Shown in pieces: positions 1 through 8,387 of a stretch of DNA of 24,694 nucleotides. Where the stretch lies: positions 1-24,694 of the forward strand of contig CAXIUT010000254.1 in the NCBI GenBank assembly GCA_964035545.1, in the 5' to 3' direction. A program made the position numbers and the translations under genes. This stretch comes from Bugula neritina. Taxonomy: Eukaryota > Bryozoa > Gymnolaemata > Cheilostomatida > Bugulidae. A model generated the notes under the pieces. It was not told where the DNA came from and ran no database searches. It worked only from the letters and a program-made list of their open reading frames with translations. Within the stretch, counting starts at the first letter, position 1, and each line of letters opens with the position of its first letter.

Positions 1-87
1 CCCAACCCCAACCCCAACCCCAACCCCAACCCCAACCCCAACCCCAACCCCAACCCCAACCCCAACCCCAACCCCAACCCCAACCCC
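1..87. repeat. Left telomere, (CCCCAA)n
   Basis: About 14 uninterrupted CCCCAA units form the very start of the window, so the G-rich strand runs outward at the left end as expected for a chromosome end. The pure C4A2 unit is the Tetrahymena-type repeat, unlike the mixed C4A2/C3A3 of Paramecium or C4A4 of spirotrichs. The array passes directly into AT-rich DNA at position 88; an eS26-like relic begins only about 78 bp inward. Confidence 0.97.
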
Positions 88-164
88 TTTATCTTAATTA
101 GTTTTGTAATTATGAAGGAAATTGTAGATTAATTATATTTTATAGATAAAATTATAATAGCCAC

Positions 165-411
165 ATACCAGTCAAATGAAGAAACCACGGTCGAAGTAAA
201 AAGAATAGAGGTTATATTAAGTCAATTTTTCTGAGTTAACTGTGGAAGATACAGTCCCAAGGATTAAGCAATCAAAAGGTTCAACATAAGAGATATTGTT
301 GATGCATCATCCAAGAAAAATCTGGACTAAATAAAACTTTTGAAACTTATCTAATTCCCAAACTCTATATCAAGATGCAATACTGCATTGGAAAAGGATT
401 CTACTCTAAAT
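165..411 (+). pseudogene. eS26 (RPS26) ribosomal protein pseudogene
   Basis: A decayed copy of small-subunit protein eS26. Reading from 165, the start codon is ATA rather than ATG, followed by P-V-K, an in-frame TGA at 177-179, then RNHGRSKKNRGYIK, which matches the basic eS26 N-terminus. One shift later (about 235-320) comes NCGRYSPKD-AIKRFNIRD and IVDASSKKNLD, and after another shift (about 335-411) TYLIPKLYIKMQYCIGKG. All are in eS26 order. At least two frameshifts, the lost start, the stop and altered zinc-ligand cysteines (C-I-G-K where C-V-S-C is expected) make a functional product unlikely. The shifts do not coincide with GT-AG introns of the size used here. It lies next to the left telomere. 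Which strand or frame might still be transcribed cannot be told. Confidence 0.82.
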
Positions 412-759
412 TAACAAAGTTAGATTTTTTTTTTAGAAGAAAAAAAAGACTTCTACGATGAAAAGTTCGAAGAAATCCTAATGGAAAACCTCTCATCAAT
501 CATACAGATAAAAAATGGTCAAAATAATTTATCTTAATCCAAAATTTGTCATTTTTCTTATCAAGAAATACTTCATAATTTTCCTCCTCTTTAAATAATT
601 TTTGTCTTAAAGCTCTTTATTTTCAATATTATTTAGTCTTAAACTCGTTGACTGCCAACAATGAGATTTACTTTTCGATTATCTTAATTGGAAAATTTCT
701 TTATTCTTGCAAAAATATCAGTTTAGTTTTATTATTTAATAATCATTTTCATAAAGAGA
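412..759. other. Gap between eS26 relic and APRT; doubtful minus-strand ORF
   Basis: No convincing gene. On the minus strand an ATG at 752-750, only 8 bases past the APRT stop, opens about 60 codons, and a different frame ending with TGA at 500-502 reads as a plausible hydrophilic tail (EEENYEVFLDKKNDKFW). No GT-AG intron of the usual 19-21 nt joins the two frames cleanly, so I do not call a gene. The plus-strand run at 416-540 is likewise unsupported. Confidence 0.3.
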
Positions 760-1293
760 TCAATCTTCATAGATCCAAAATATTTTATTTTTTTACACCT
801 TTAAGCGATCCTGACCATTCAACTTAGCCACTCGATTAAGTAAAAGTACACAAACTACCTCAGCTCCTAACTTTTGTAACAAATTTATTGCTGCCTCCAT
901 TGTTCCTCCAGTAGCCAAAACATCATCAATTACCACGACTTTATCACCTTTGTTGATTAAATCTATCTGAACTTAAATAGTATCTTCTCCATACTCCAAT
1001 TTATAATCTTACTTTTAGCACTTTCCTGGCAATTTTCCTTTCTTTCTCATTGGATAACACCCTTTACCAACCTGTAGAGACAAAGCAGGACCAAAAAGGA
1101 AACCTTTAGACTCCAACATAAACATTTTATCGAACTAAACATTCTTTAGACGTTCAACAAAAGCATCTATAACCAGTTTATAAATGTTGGGATCCGAAAC
1201 AATTGGAAATATATCAATGAAGTCAACATCTTTCTTAAAATTTAAGTATGTTTTAGTACTTTTCTTAATCTTCTGAGCTACCTCTTATTACAT
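760..1293 (-). CDS. APRT: Adenine phosphoribosyltransferase
   Basis: Purine-salvage enzyme that makes AMP from adenine and PRPP in the cytosol. The 177-residue product has the usual family length. The PRPP-binding signature [13 protein letters not shown] lies at residues 119-131, [11 protein letters not shown] and the RKKGKLPGK loop precede it, and LNGQDR follows near the C-terminus. Start ATG at 1293-1291, stop TGA at 762-760. There is no intron. Several TAA codons are read through; the one after LEYGEDTI falls where many family members have Glu, in line with the glutamate code. ESKGF replaces the commoner ESRGF. The gene follows CEP104 on the same strand with only 57 bp between the CEP104 stop and this ATG, so its promoter must be very short. 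Identification is secure. Confidence 0.96.
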
Positions 1294-1350
1294 CAATATT
1301 ATTTTAAAAATATTAATATTGAATATTAATTCTTGTAAATAAAAGATCAT

Positions 1351-4032
1351 TCATTCATATGGGGTTTCTCGACCTTCTGATTTATTATCATTGATATATC
1401 TTTTTTCTGGCAAAGAACCGCACTGCAAAGCATGCTAAATCCAAAATTTGTCTTCTGCCATTACATCACAGCTACAAAACTGACATCTTTCCCAGTTAAT
1501 TCCAAGCTTCTTCTTGCAAGTATCTTTCGCTATATGTTGATTAATCTAACTTATTTCAAAAGCCAAACCACACTTTTTGCATACTCTAAACATATGGTAT
1601 TAATCACACTCTGTCAACATATGTTCTGTAAATTCTCGTATGTAGATCAAAGAATCACATCTTTCACAATGAGCTAGTACCTTGCAGTCCATGATTAAAT
1701 GATTTTTTTCATCTTCATATTCTAACATGCAATAAATACAAATATTTGAAGATTATTATTCAACTTAGTCTGGAAGTACTCTAATTTCACTATCTCTTCT
1801 AGAACTATTTCTTTTCGAATGACCCTCCTAAATTGACTCTTAAAACACTGATTCTCGACTATAGGAAAGCTAAAAGTTCATGTTTTAGCTATCTTTTTTA
1901 CTGTTCTTTGACTGTTACATCTTAGGAATTCGTTCTTGATGAACATAATGAGGTTTAACAAGTTAGTTTTTCTGTCTAGAAACTAATTATTGACCTGCCT
2001 CAAACCCATAAAATTCATTGTTTAACTTAGAATTTTCAAGACTTAACTTAGAATGTTCATTTACTTTTGAATAATCAATGCTATTATTCATCATATTGAG
2101 AACCATTTCGAAAAGTTCTGGTTTTTTAAGTTCTTCAATAGCTTTAAGCAGTTTTTATGACCCTAAAAGAAAGGTAAGAGCCACTAATAGTAATGAGGCA
2201 GTACTGCGTACTTTTTGGTTCGGATCTTCCAAATAAAAAAGAACCCAGTTAATAATATCCTTAAAGTTATATTCTGATTCTTTGTAATTCTCAATAAGTT
2301 TAGTCATGAGTTACAACTTTGTTATTACTTCTTTAGGTTCTCTTTTAATTCTATTTTTGTGTTTAATTAATTCCCTAATAACAATATTAACACTTAAGAA
2401 AGATATTTTGGGAAGACTAAAATAGGTGATGAAGGATAATTCTTTTATTTTACTGTTAGTATCATTCAAAAAGTTAAGTAGTTCTTAAATAATTACTTCT
2501 ACAAAGAAAGGAAGATGCTGTAAAGTGAATCTTATTTTACATTAAATCATTTTTAATAGAAGTTGAAGTGTCTAAATTGATAAAACTGCCTGTTTTGATA
2601 TTATTATGAGAGATAACATTTAAAGAGAACCCATAAACTGTTACTTTGTCTCTATTTAATGTATCTTCCCTTTGAGAAAACGAATGGCTTAAAGTTTTCC
2701 TTTCCAATTCTTATTCTAACAACATTGCCAAATCTTTTCAGGCAAAAATTCAAAATAATTTTAAACTCTTATCCTAAGTTTATGATCTAAAGTTTTTAGC
2801 TAAAGTTGAAAGGACTAATTGGCCATGGAGGTTTCAATTTATCTTTCACTCAATTGTTTGAGTTAGTATAAATCTTTTTTGGGTGTAGGACTATCATGAT
2901 TCTGTTTTTTTTTCAGGAATAACTGAATATGTAATATCAGGGAACCCATCCCTTCTTTTCTAATTAGTTTACAAAGGTAAATTTTAAAATTTTTGTTTTT
3001 CTTTGTTTTATAAAGCAGGTAGGATTCTTTAATCATGAGGATTGACAGATACCTTAAAGATATTTTTATTTCTCTCTGTTTCAGGAGATTTAAATTGAAA
3101 AAGATCTCTATCTAAATTTTACTGTTTTTTCGATTCATTGATCGGAGAAATCTATTTTTCAACAACTCTAGAATATAGATTTTGAGAGTAAAATTGCTCT
3201 TCATTTTTGAACAGTTCCTACTTTTGATACTACACAACTTCTTTCTTTTTATTTATCTCACTCTTTATACGGTGACACTTATCATAGTCTTCATTTTTTC
3301 AAAGCCTATTTTTTTCTCTCTTTAAAGACGAACCATTTCAGTTTATAGTTGTTTGAAATTTAATAAAACATTCTTCAAGTTAGCTGCTTTCTGGTATTCT
3401 TCTCTTGTTACTGATAGTTCCTTTTATTGTTCAAGTTTTGAGTAGATATCCTTAAAGAGAAGAGAAAAACTGTGATTTTTTGGTTCCTTTTTAATCTAAT
3501 CCTGAATTGTACGAACATTGTGACTAATTTAAATTGATTTAACAGCTTAATCTTAACTAGTGTCTTCATCATTGAGATCTATTCCGGCTAAATCTTTTAA
3601 ATTTAGTACTTCCCCTAATATAATAAGGTCTTAAAGAGCCACTTGGTTCAGTAAATTCAAATCATTTTGGTAATTTTCATACATAATTAGCCGAATATGA
3701 GTGCAAGAAAATTAAAAATAAAGAGTTTTTTATTCTTTTAGCTCAAAACAAGACTGCATATTGTCTGTTGGTACTAAGTGTCCTATTTTTCTGTAGGGAG
3801 ATTGACATCCTTGCTTCACAAAAACCTCAATCATACGAGGTATTTTATATTGATGAAATAATAAATGAAGTTTTTTTGTCATGATAGGAAGATAAAATTG
3901 AATAGTAATACTTTGAGGATAGCTACAGTTGACTTCACTCTGCCATCCTTCTTGGTTGTTCAATAGGTTGCTAACTGGATACCTTTGATGCTAGCTTGAT
4001 ACAGAATTAACCCTATACTTGACCTAACTCAT
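1351..4032 (-). CDS. CEP104: CEP104 orthologue, ciliary tip/centrosomal protein
   Basis: Microtubule plus-end and ciliary-tip protein. One uninterrupted 894-codon frame (893 residues; human CEP104 is about 925) when TAA/TAG are sense; I checked every codon for TGA. Residues about 1-160 form the N-terminal jelly-roll: GWQSE, SYPQSI, KLHLLFHQYKIP and later LNLLNQVAL match CEP104. A basic, coiled-coil-prone middle (about 180-400) follows, then a helical TOG-like segment (about 445-680). Residues 765-885 carry a zinc-finger array with CIYC, HCERC, ECD, CKKCG, CQFCSC and ALQCG in the CEP104 order. Start ATG at 4032-4030, just downstream of the aspartic protease; stop TGA at 1353-1351. No introns, unlike most neighbours. 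With the standard code no part longer than about 80 residues is open. It is one of the ciliary genes on this chromosome. Confidence 0.95.
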
Positions 4033-4194
4033 CTCTTTAAATTTGAAATATAACATTAAGAGTCTAAAGAAATATTAATCATAAATAATATTTTATAAAT
4101 ACTAAATTTGGTCAATAGAAATTAAGCAATATTTTTAGACAAAAGTAATTATTTAAGGTTTAGAATGAAAAGAAAGCAAATTACTAAGATATAA

Positions 4195-5611
4195 TCATTT
4201 AAAATCTTCTTATTTATTTTCTGTTTCTTCTTCTACAAACTAAATCTTTTTCTTCTGACCCAAACTCCTTCTGAATAGATAAAATGATACCTCACTGCTA
4301 CAAAATAGTCACAGATAGATCCACTAAATAAACATAATGTTAACATTCCCATCAATATCAAATAAAAAATAATACTCTTTAATATGTTGTCAGGTTTATA
4401 GTACAAATTAACATCTTTTTCGAACTCACAATTACTATTAATTTGTATTCTAATTTATTGTGAAACAAGGTCAAAAAATATTTTTTTATTTCTCAACCAA
4501 ATATCTCCCAAAATAATATATTGATCTTTTTATTCCAAATGAGGTTTGAAGCCAGTACAGTACAAAGAAGAATACACTCCACCTCTCATATCAATCAAAT
4601 ACTCACTTGGCTTCAGTTAAATCGAATCCAAACCTAAACTAAAAGAAAATACAGGAAATATCTTGTCTATATACTCCTTCATAGTCTAACTGATATCCTA
4701 TTTATTTATTTAAAAACAAGATTCTCGTCGAACACAGTAAACTATATTCTACTTGCAATATTTTATTAACTACTTTTCTATCCTCTTGTAGACCTTCTGA
4801 GGAAATATTACCATCGATGATCCAGTGTCTAAATTCATACTTAATTCCTTTATTTCATCCTCTTTCTAGAACAAAGATACTCCTCCTAAAGATAAAGAAG
4901 TTATTCCTTCAAGCATAAATCTTCTTCCGATATACTTAACACTCATTTGATACTATTCTTCAACCTATGGATCACGACCTAGTTCTACATATCCTCCATT
5001 ATCACCCAAACAAACAGAAAATTCTTTACTATGGTTGGTATATTTTTAAAACCACTGATAAAAAATGTTTTAGGAAGGAAAAGGATGAGCTCCAATAATT
5101 CCATTAGCTGAAATGTTAATTTATCCTTGCATGAAAGTGGAACATCCGAAGAGAGCATCAAAAGATTGTTTTTCTTCTTCTTCAGAAGGACTAAAGGTAA
5201 AAGTTTATTTGAGAATATATCCCTTCATAAGAGAAGTAGATTTATAATAAGACACAGAGTATCTACACATCTCATTGTCATTAGTTTAATAACAAGCATT
5301 TGTACACTTGTAACTGGTGCTATTCTAAATAAGGTCTTTTTTACACAAAATTATTTTTTTGAAGATGTACTGACTTCATGTTCATAGTTGGTATAGATAC
5401 TAGAAGGACAATTCGCACATGACCTACACTTGATAGTCAATAAAGAACTACCTGTGTCAAACAAAAAAGCCTGCTTTTGTTCTGGTTTTCCCATCCACAT
5501 CTCCAAGTAGTAGAAACCTAATGACTGATTGCCAAACAGCTACAACTTCTTATAAGATTGACTCTCAACCTTAAAAACACACATCAACACCAGTAATATC
5601 ACCAATTGCAT
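4195..5611 (-). CDS. Membrane-anchored pepsin-like aspartic protease
   Basis: Secretory-pathway endopeptidase, 458 residues after removing two 20-nt introns (5325-5344 and 4271-4290). A signal peptide (MQLVILLVLMCVF) leads into GFYYLEMWMGKP and the first catalytic motif FDTGSS (Asp52). The second is NLDTGSS (Asp255). Cysteine-rich stretches (CRSCANC, YKCTNAC) and LFGCS, IIGAHPFP and YIILGDIWLR are typical of eukaryotic aspartyl proteases. A hydrophobic segment around residues 405-430 (FYLILMGMLTLCLF) is followed by a charged cytosolic tail (RRSLGQKKKIQFVEEE), so the protein is probably type I membrane-bound. The second intron is needed to reach this tail; without it the frame runs on to overlap the CEP104 start. 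The upstream 143 bp are shared with the divergent methyltransferase gene. Substrate unknown. Confidence 0.9.
4271..4290 (-). other. 20-nt intron, protease gene
   Basis: GTATCATTTTATCTATTCAG on the coding strand. Removal switches the frame into the charged tail RRSLGQKKKIQF and a nearby TGA. Confidence 0.75.
5325..5344 (-). other. 20-nt intron, protease gene
   Basis: GTAAAAAAGACCTTATTTAG on the coding strand. Removal joins SSKKEFC to NSTSYKCTNAC and restores the frame. Confidence 0.88.
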
Positions 5612-5754
5612 CAGATATTTAGCAAAAATATTAAGTATTAATCATCAAATTAAATATTGAGTTAACAAATTTCTAATCTTAGCTTATTGAATATCTGCCG
5701 ATCAATTTATTTTTTATTAAAGAATTATTTACCCCTAATTATTTAAATAGGTTT
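5612..5754. promoter_or_regulatory. Divergent promoter region, protease / EEF1AKMT1-like
   Basis: A 143-bp AT-rich gap lies between two start codons pointing away from each other, so both promoters must be here. No specific element can be recognised by eye. Confidence 0.5.
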
Positions 5755-6367
5755 ATGTAACCAAAAAAATTAGAACTAATGTAAAAAAAAGCTAAACTCT
5801 TCCTCCTCAAAAATAAATAAAATGGTAATTTCAACCAATACTGGTACTCCAATAAAACAATACTATTCCTAGCTAAACAAGCAACCAAAAGTCAACGCTG
5901 CTGCTTCCTCTCCACCCCGTCCATCTACTATGCCATCGAAAACCCCAATAATTAACTTCCTCTCTATGTCTTTGATGTACTTCATCCTCACTCAGTTTGA
6001 CTCTAAATTTGGACATAACAACCCTAACTACTTCCAATACGACTTCAATCACCCAGAACTCATCCCATAAAAGTATCATAACTTTTTTGATTTCGTACTT
6101 GCAGACCCACCCTTTATCACTCAATAAGTGTGGCAACTTTATGCCAACGCTATTCATAAGATAATAAGAAGAGATGAAGAAGGAAAAGTCGTAGGAAGGA
6201 TTTTATTGAGCACTATTCAGGAAAACGTTAATTTTCTATGTGGAATGCTAGGAGTAAGTGCCAAAAAATATAAACCATCAATTCCCAATTTGGTATATCA
6301 ATATTGCTTGTACAGCAACTATGAAGATTAAGAACTCGATCAGGTCAATCAAGAAATAGGATAGTGA
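5755..6367 (+). CDS. EEF1A lysine methyltransferase 1-like (N6AMT2 family)
   Basis: Class I AdoMet-dependent methyltransferase predicted to methylate a lysine of elongation factor eEF1A. The 197-residue product shows the family block NFNQYWYSNKTILFLA (human ENWQLSQFWYS), then FLSTPSIYYAI, PLYVFDFDSKFG, YDFNHPE, the catalytic DPPF (Asp111) in FDFVLADPPFIT, and ILLSTIQEN plus YKPSIPNLVYQY near the end. A 19-nt intron at 5977-5995 is required: it joins LYVFD to FDSKFG exactly where human has IYIFEYDKRF. TAA in FITQ-E-VW sits where relatives have Glu. Two in-frame starts are possible, 5755 and 5779; I use the first. Stop TGA at 6365-6367. The gene ends the block left of the interstitial telomere array. 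Confidence 0.9.
5977..5995 (+). other. 19-nt intron, methyltransferase gene
   Basis: GTACTTCATCCTCACTCAG. Removal joins PLYVFD to FDSKFG, reproducing the conserved motif in the right frame. Confidence 0.88.
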
Positions 6368-6734
6368 AATACATAATGATTTGAATCTATCAATAACTAG
6401 TCTTTAAATCATATTTATCTCTATCTATGTAGACTACTATTTCCAGGTTTATGATAAGGCTACTTCCAGGTTTATGATAAGGCTACTTCCAGGTTGATGA
6501 TAAGGCTATTCCAGGTTGATGATAAGGCTATTCCAGGTTGATGATAAGGCTACTTCCAGATTGATGGTAGGCTTGCATAATCTAGATTTTGACTACAATC
6601 TTGTATTAAAAATTTATCTTCATTTCTATTTAAAAATTATTTCCCATAATCTATTAACCAATACTTATTTGATACCTCTTTTTAGTATCATCAATAATTA
6701 AATCACTCTACTAACATCATAAATCATCAAAATA
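6368..6734. other. Gene-free gap with minisatellite before the interstitial telomere
   Basis: After the methyltransferase stop there is no readable gene. The gap holds a 22-23 bp tandem repeat (6435-6571) and about 160 bp of plain AT-rich DNA leading to the GGGGTT array. Its position and composition resemble the roughly 100-bp region between the SMC3 stop and the right telomere. Confidence 0.6.
6435..6571. repeat. 22-23 bp minisatellite, about six copies
   Basis: Repeated unit close to CTACTTCCAGGTTTATGATAAGG, with variants TTGATGATAAGG and CTATTCC that make some copies one base shorter. Copies are nearly identical, which suggests recent expansion. It does not keep a constant reading frame because unit length changes. 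Confidence 0.9.
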
Positions 6735-6809
6735 GGGGTTGGGGTTGGGGTTGGGGTTGGGGTTGGGGTTGGGGTTGGGGTTGGGGTTGGGGTTGGGGTT
6801 GGGGTTGGG
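6735..6809. repeat. Interstitial telomere array, (GGGGTT)12
   Basis: About 12 perfect GGGGTT units inside the window, in the same orientation as the right-hand telomere. The segment 1-6809 therefore has a correctly oriented telomere at both ends, like a complete 6.8-kb minichromosome. On the other side the array abuts the 3' part of a PARN-like gene whose minus-strand frame runs straight into CCCCAA, giving a Gln-Pro tail and an in-frame TGA just beyond. There is no CCCCAA array facing the right-hand segment. Possible explanations are a chromosome fusion, insertion of telomere repeats during break repair, alternative telomere addition, or assembly joining. Confidence 0.97.
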
Positions 6810-8252
6810 TAGCCAAAACCAGCACCTCCTCTATCTTCTGTTCCTCCTAAAATACATAGTAAGTCTACCCATGATCCTAACTTACTTGTAATGTGCCAAA
6901 TTTGCTCAACTCTTCTCCAAATACTTCCCACTCATGATTTTTCTTTAAAAAAGGACTAATAACAATCCTAAGAGCATAATCTTTTGTTTTAGAAGTGAAC
7001 TCTGGTCCTAAAAGAGATATCTATCCGGTAAATTCTTGAATAAAGCAAATTATTTTATTAAAAGGCTTTGCTAAAGACAAAAGGCTCTTGCTTTTTGTTT
7101 TAATAAAGAAAATTTAGCATTCCAATAAAAGCACAACCAGTCATGAAAGAATCAAAACCTGCTTAATGACTATTTTCTTCATGGAGGTATTTCTATACAT
7201 GCTTGTAATTAATGTTAGAATAAGGCTAAAGCAACTTCTTGTTAAAACAGGCTCGATATAATGACTTCAAATCTACTTTATTGACTTGATCTTGGTCTGT
7301 AAGCGACGACTTAGCACTTTTGTGTCAAATATAAAAGGAAATAGTTATTTATATGGTTAGAAAACTCCTCAAAAGTATCAGGCAACTCAGATATAAAAGA
7401 CTGATAAATTAAACCCAAATCCAAATTAGGAAAATGACCTACAATGGGCTTACTGCATTGAATAATCTTAGCTACAATTGCTTATAGCCTTCTCTTTTCT
7501 TGAGGTTTTTAAATATCCATCGGTTCAAAAGATATATCGCTCATCTTTTTGCAAGTATCAACATAATTTTGAAGTTCTTCCTTTTCTTCCTAGTAGATAA
7601 CCACTGGTTTTGAATATAATCTACAAAGATATTAATATCTTTCAAAATTTTTTTTTGGTTTATCCATACTGAAGTCATATTTGTTTCTGAAATAATCCAA
7701 AATCTTCTTTGTTTTGAAGTCGATTCTGGTTGGTTCTCCATAAGTCAAAGTTTTATCAATATCTTAAACAATTTGTTTGTCTTTAACTCCCCAAAAGGTC
7801 TTAGAGGTTATGTTCCTTATCCATGAGAGGATCGATGACTGGTTTATCAATATTAGGTCCTTCTATTCTTTGGAATTAAATTCCATTTTGAAACACCTGG
7901 TTGAAGTTCATGTGATTGTTGCTTAAAAAAGCCATACTTTCCCATTCAGCCAGAAAGATGTTGTTATAGTTTTTGCGCCATTGTGAAGACACATAAAAGT
8001 TGTAGCTTCGAGGAATGTACTATCCATTCTCCCAATGGAAGAGAGTAATGCCTAACTGTAGTAAGTTAAAATTGAAAGCTGTTTATTTAATACGTTCGTA
8101 GAACTCACGATAGTCAGGGTAAAGACCTTCGATTTGTTAGGTTTGAGTCACTAAGCCGTGAATTCACAATCAAATGATACAAAGTGACATGTTTCTATTT
8201 ATTGGAGGACAAGTTCAATGTGTTGTTAAAAATTTTTGCAGTCCACCTGCAT
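6810..8252 (-). pseudogene. PARN-like poly(A) ribonuclease, frameshifted and truncated
   Basis: Relic of a DEDD-family deadenylase that shortens mRNA poly(A) tails. From ATG at 8252: MQVDCKNFQQHIELVL and FVSFDCEFTA (Asp-x-Glu), then after a shift at the TGA 8148-8150 EGLYPDYREFYERIKQTAF, MAFLSNNHMNFNQVFQNGI, then KPIVGHFPNLDLGL, FPFIFDTKVL, HQAGFDSFMTGCAFI (E expected before AG is a TAA) and the RRM-like GPEFTSKTKDYALRI. The order is that of PARN. Breaks lie near 8150, 7790, 7345 and 7045; only the one near 7300 fits a 20-nt intron (7291-7310). At least three are plain indels. The C-terminus is replaced by the interstitial telomere array, which would encode (Gln-Pro)n. I call it a pseudogene; sequencing errors are the alternative. 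Confidence 0.82.
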
Positions 8253-8387
8253 CTGTTGTTATATAACTACAATACTCTTTGACCATTATAATTCTTCTCA
8301 AATAAAATTATCATCTTAACTCACAAATTTAGTTTTCAATTGATAATTAATAAAATAAAGTACTTAATAAAGAACTCAGTTCTACGA
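8253..8387. other. Short intergenic gap
   Basis: The 135 bp between the PARN-like start and the stop of the PGPG-repeat gene must hold the PARN promoter and the upstream gene's 3' end. No motif is recognisable. Confidence 0.4.

Noticed and set aside
1432-1677. Plus-strand 81-residue frame
   Set aside because: Antisense to the zinc-finger part of CEP104.
5127-5387. Plus-strand 86-residue frame
   Set aside because: Antisense to the aspartic protease, which is supported by both catalytic motifs and an intron.
6698-6931. Minus-strand frame with a long Pro-Thr repeat
   Set aside because: It is the wrong phase through the telomere array; the PARN-related frame reads Gln-Pro instead.
8130-8160. 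A 17-nt GT-AG intron that would repair the first PARN frameshift
   Set aside because: It would delete the catalytic Asp-x-Glu motif, so the break is more likely an indel.
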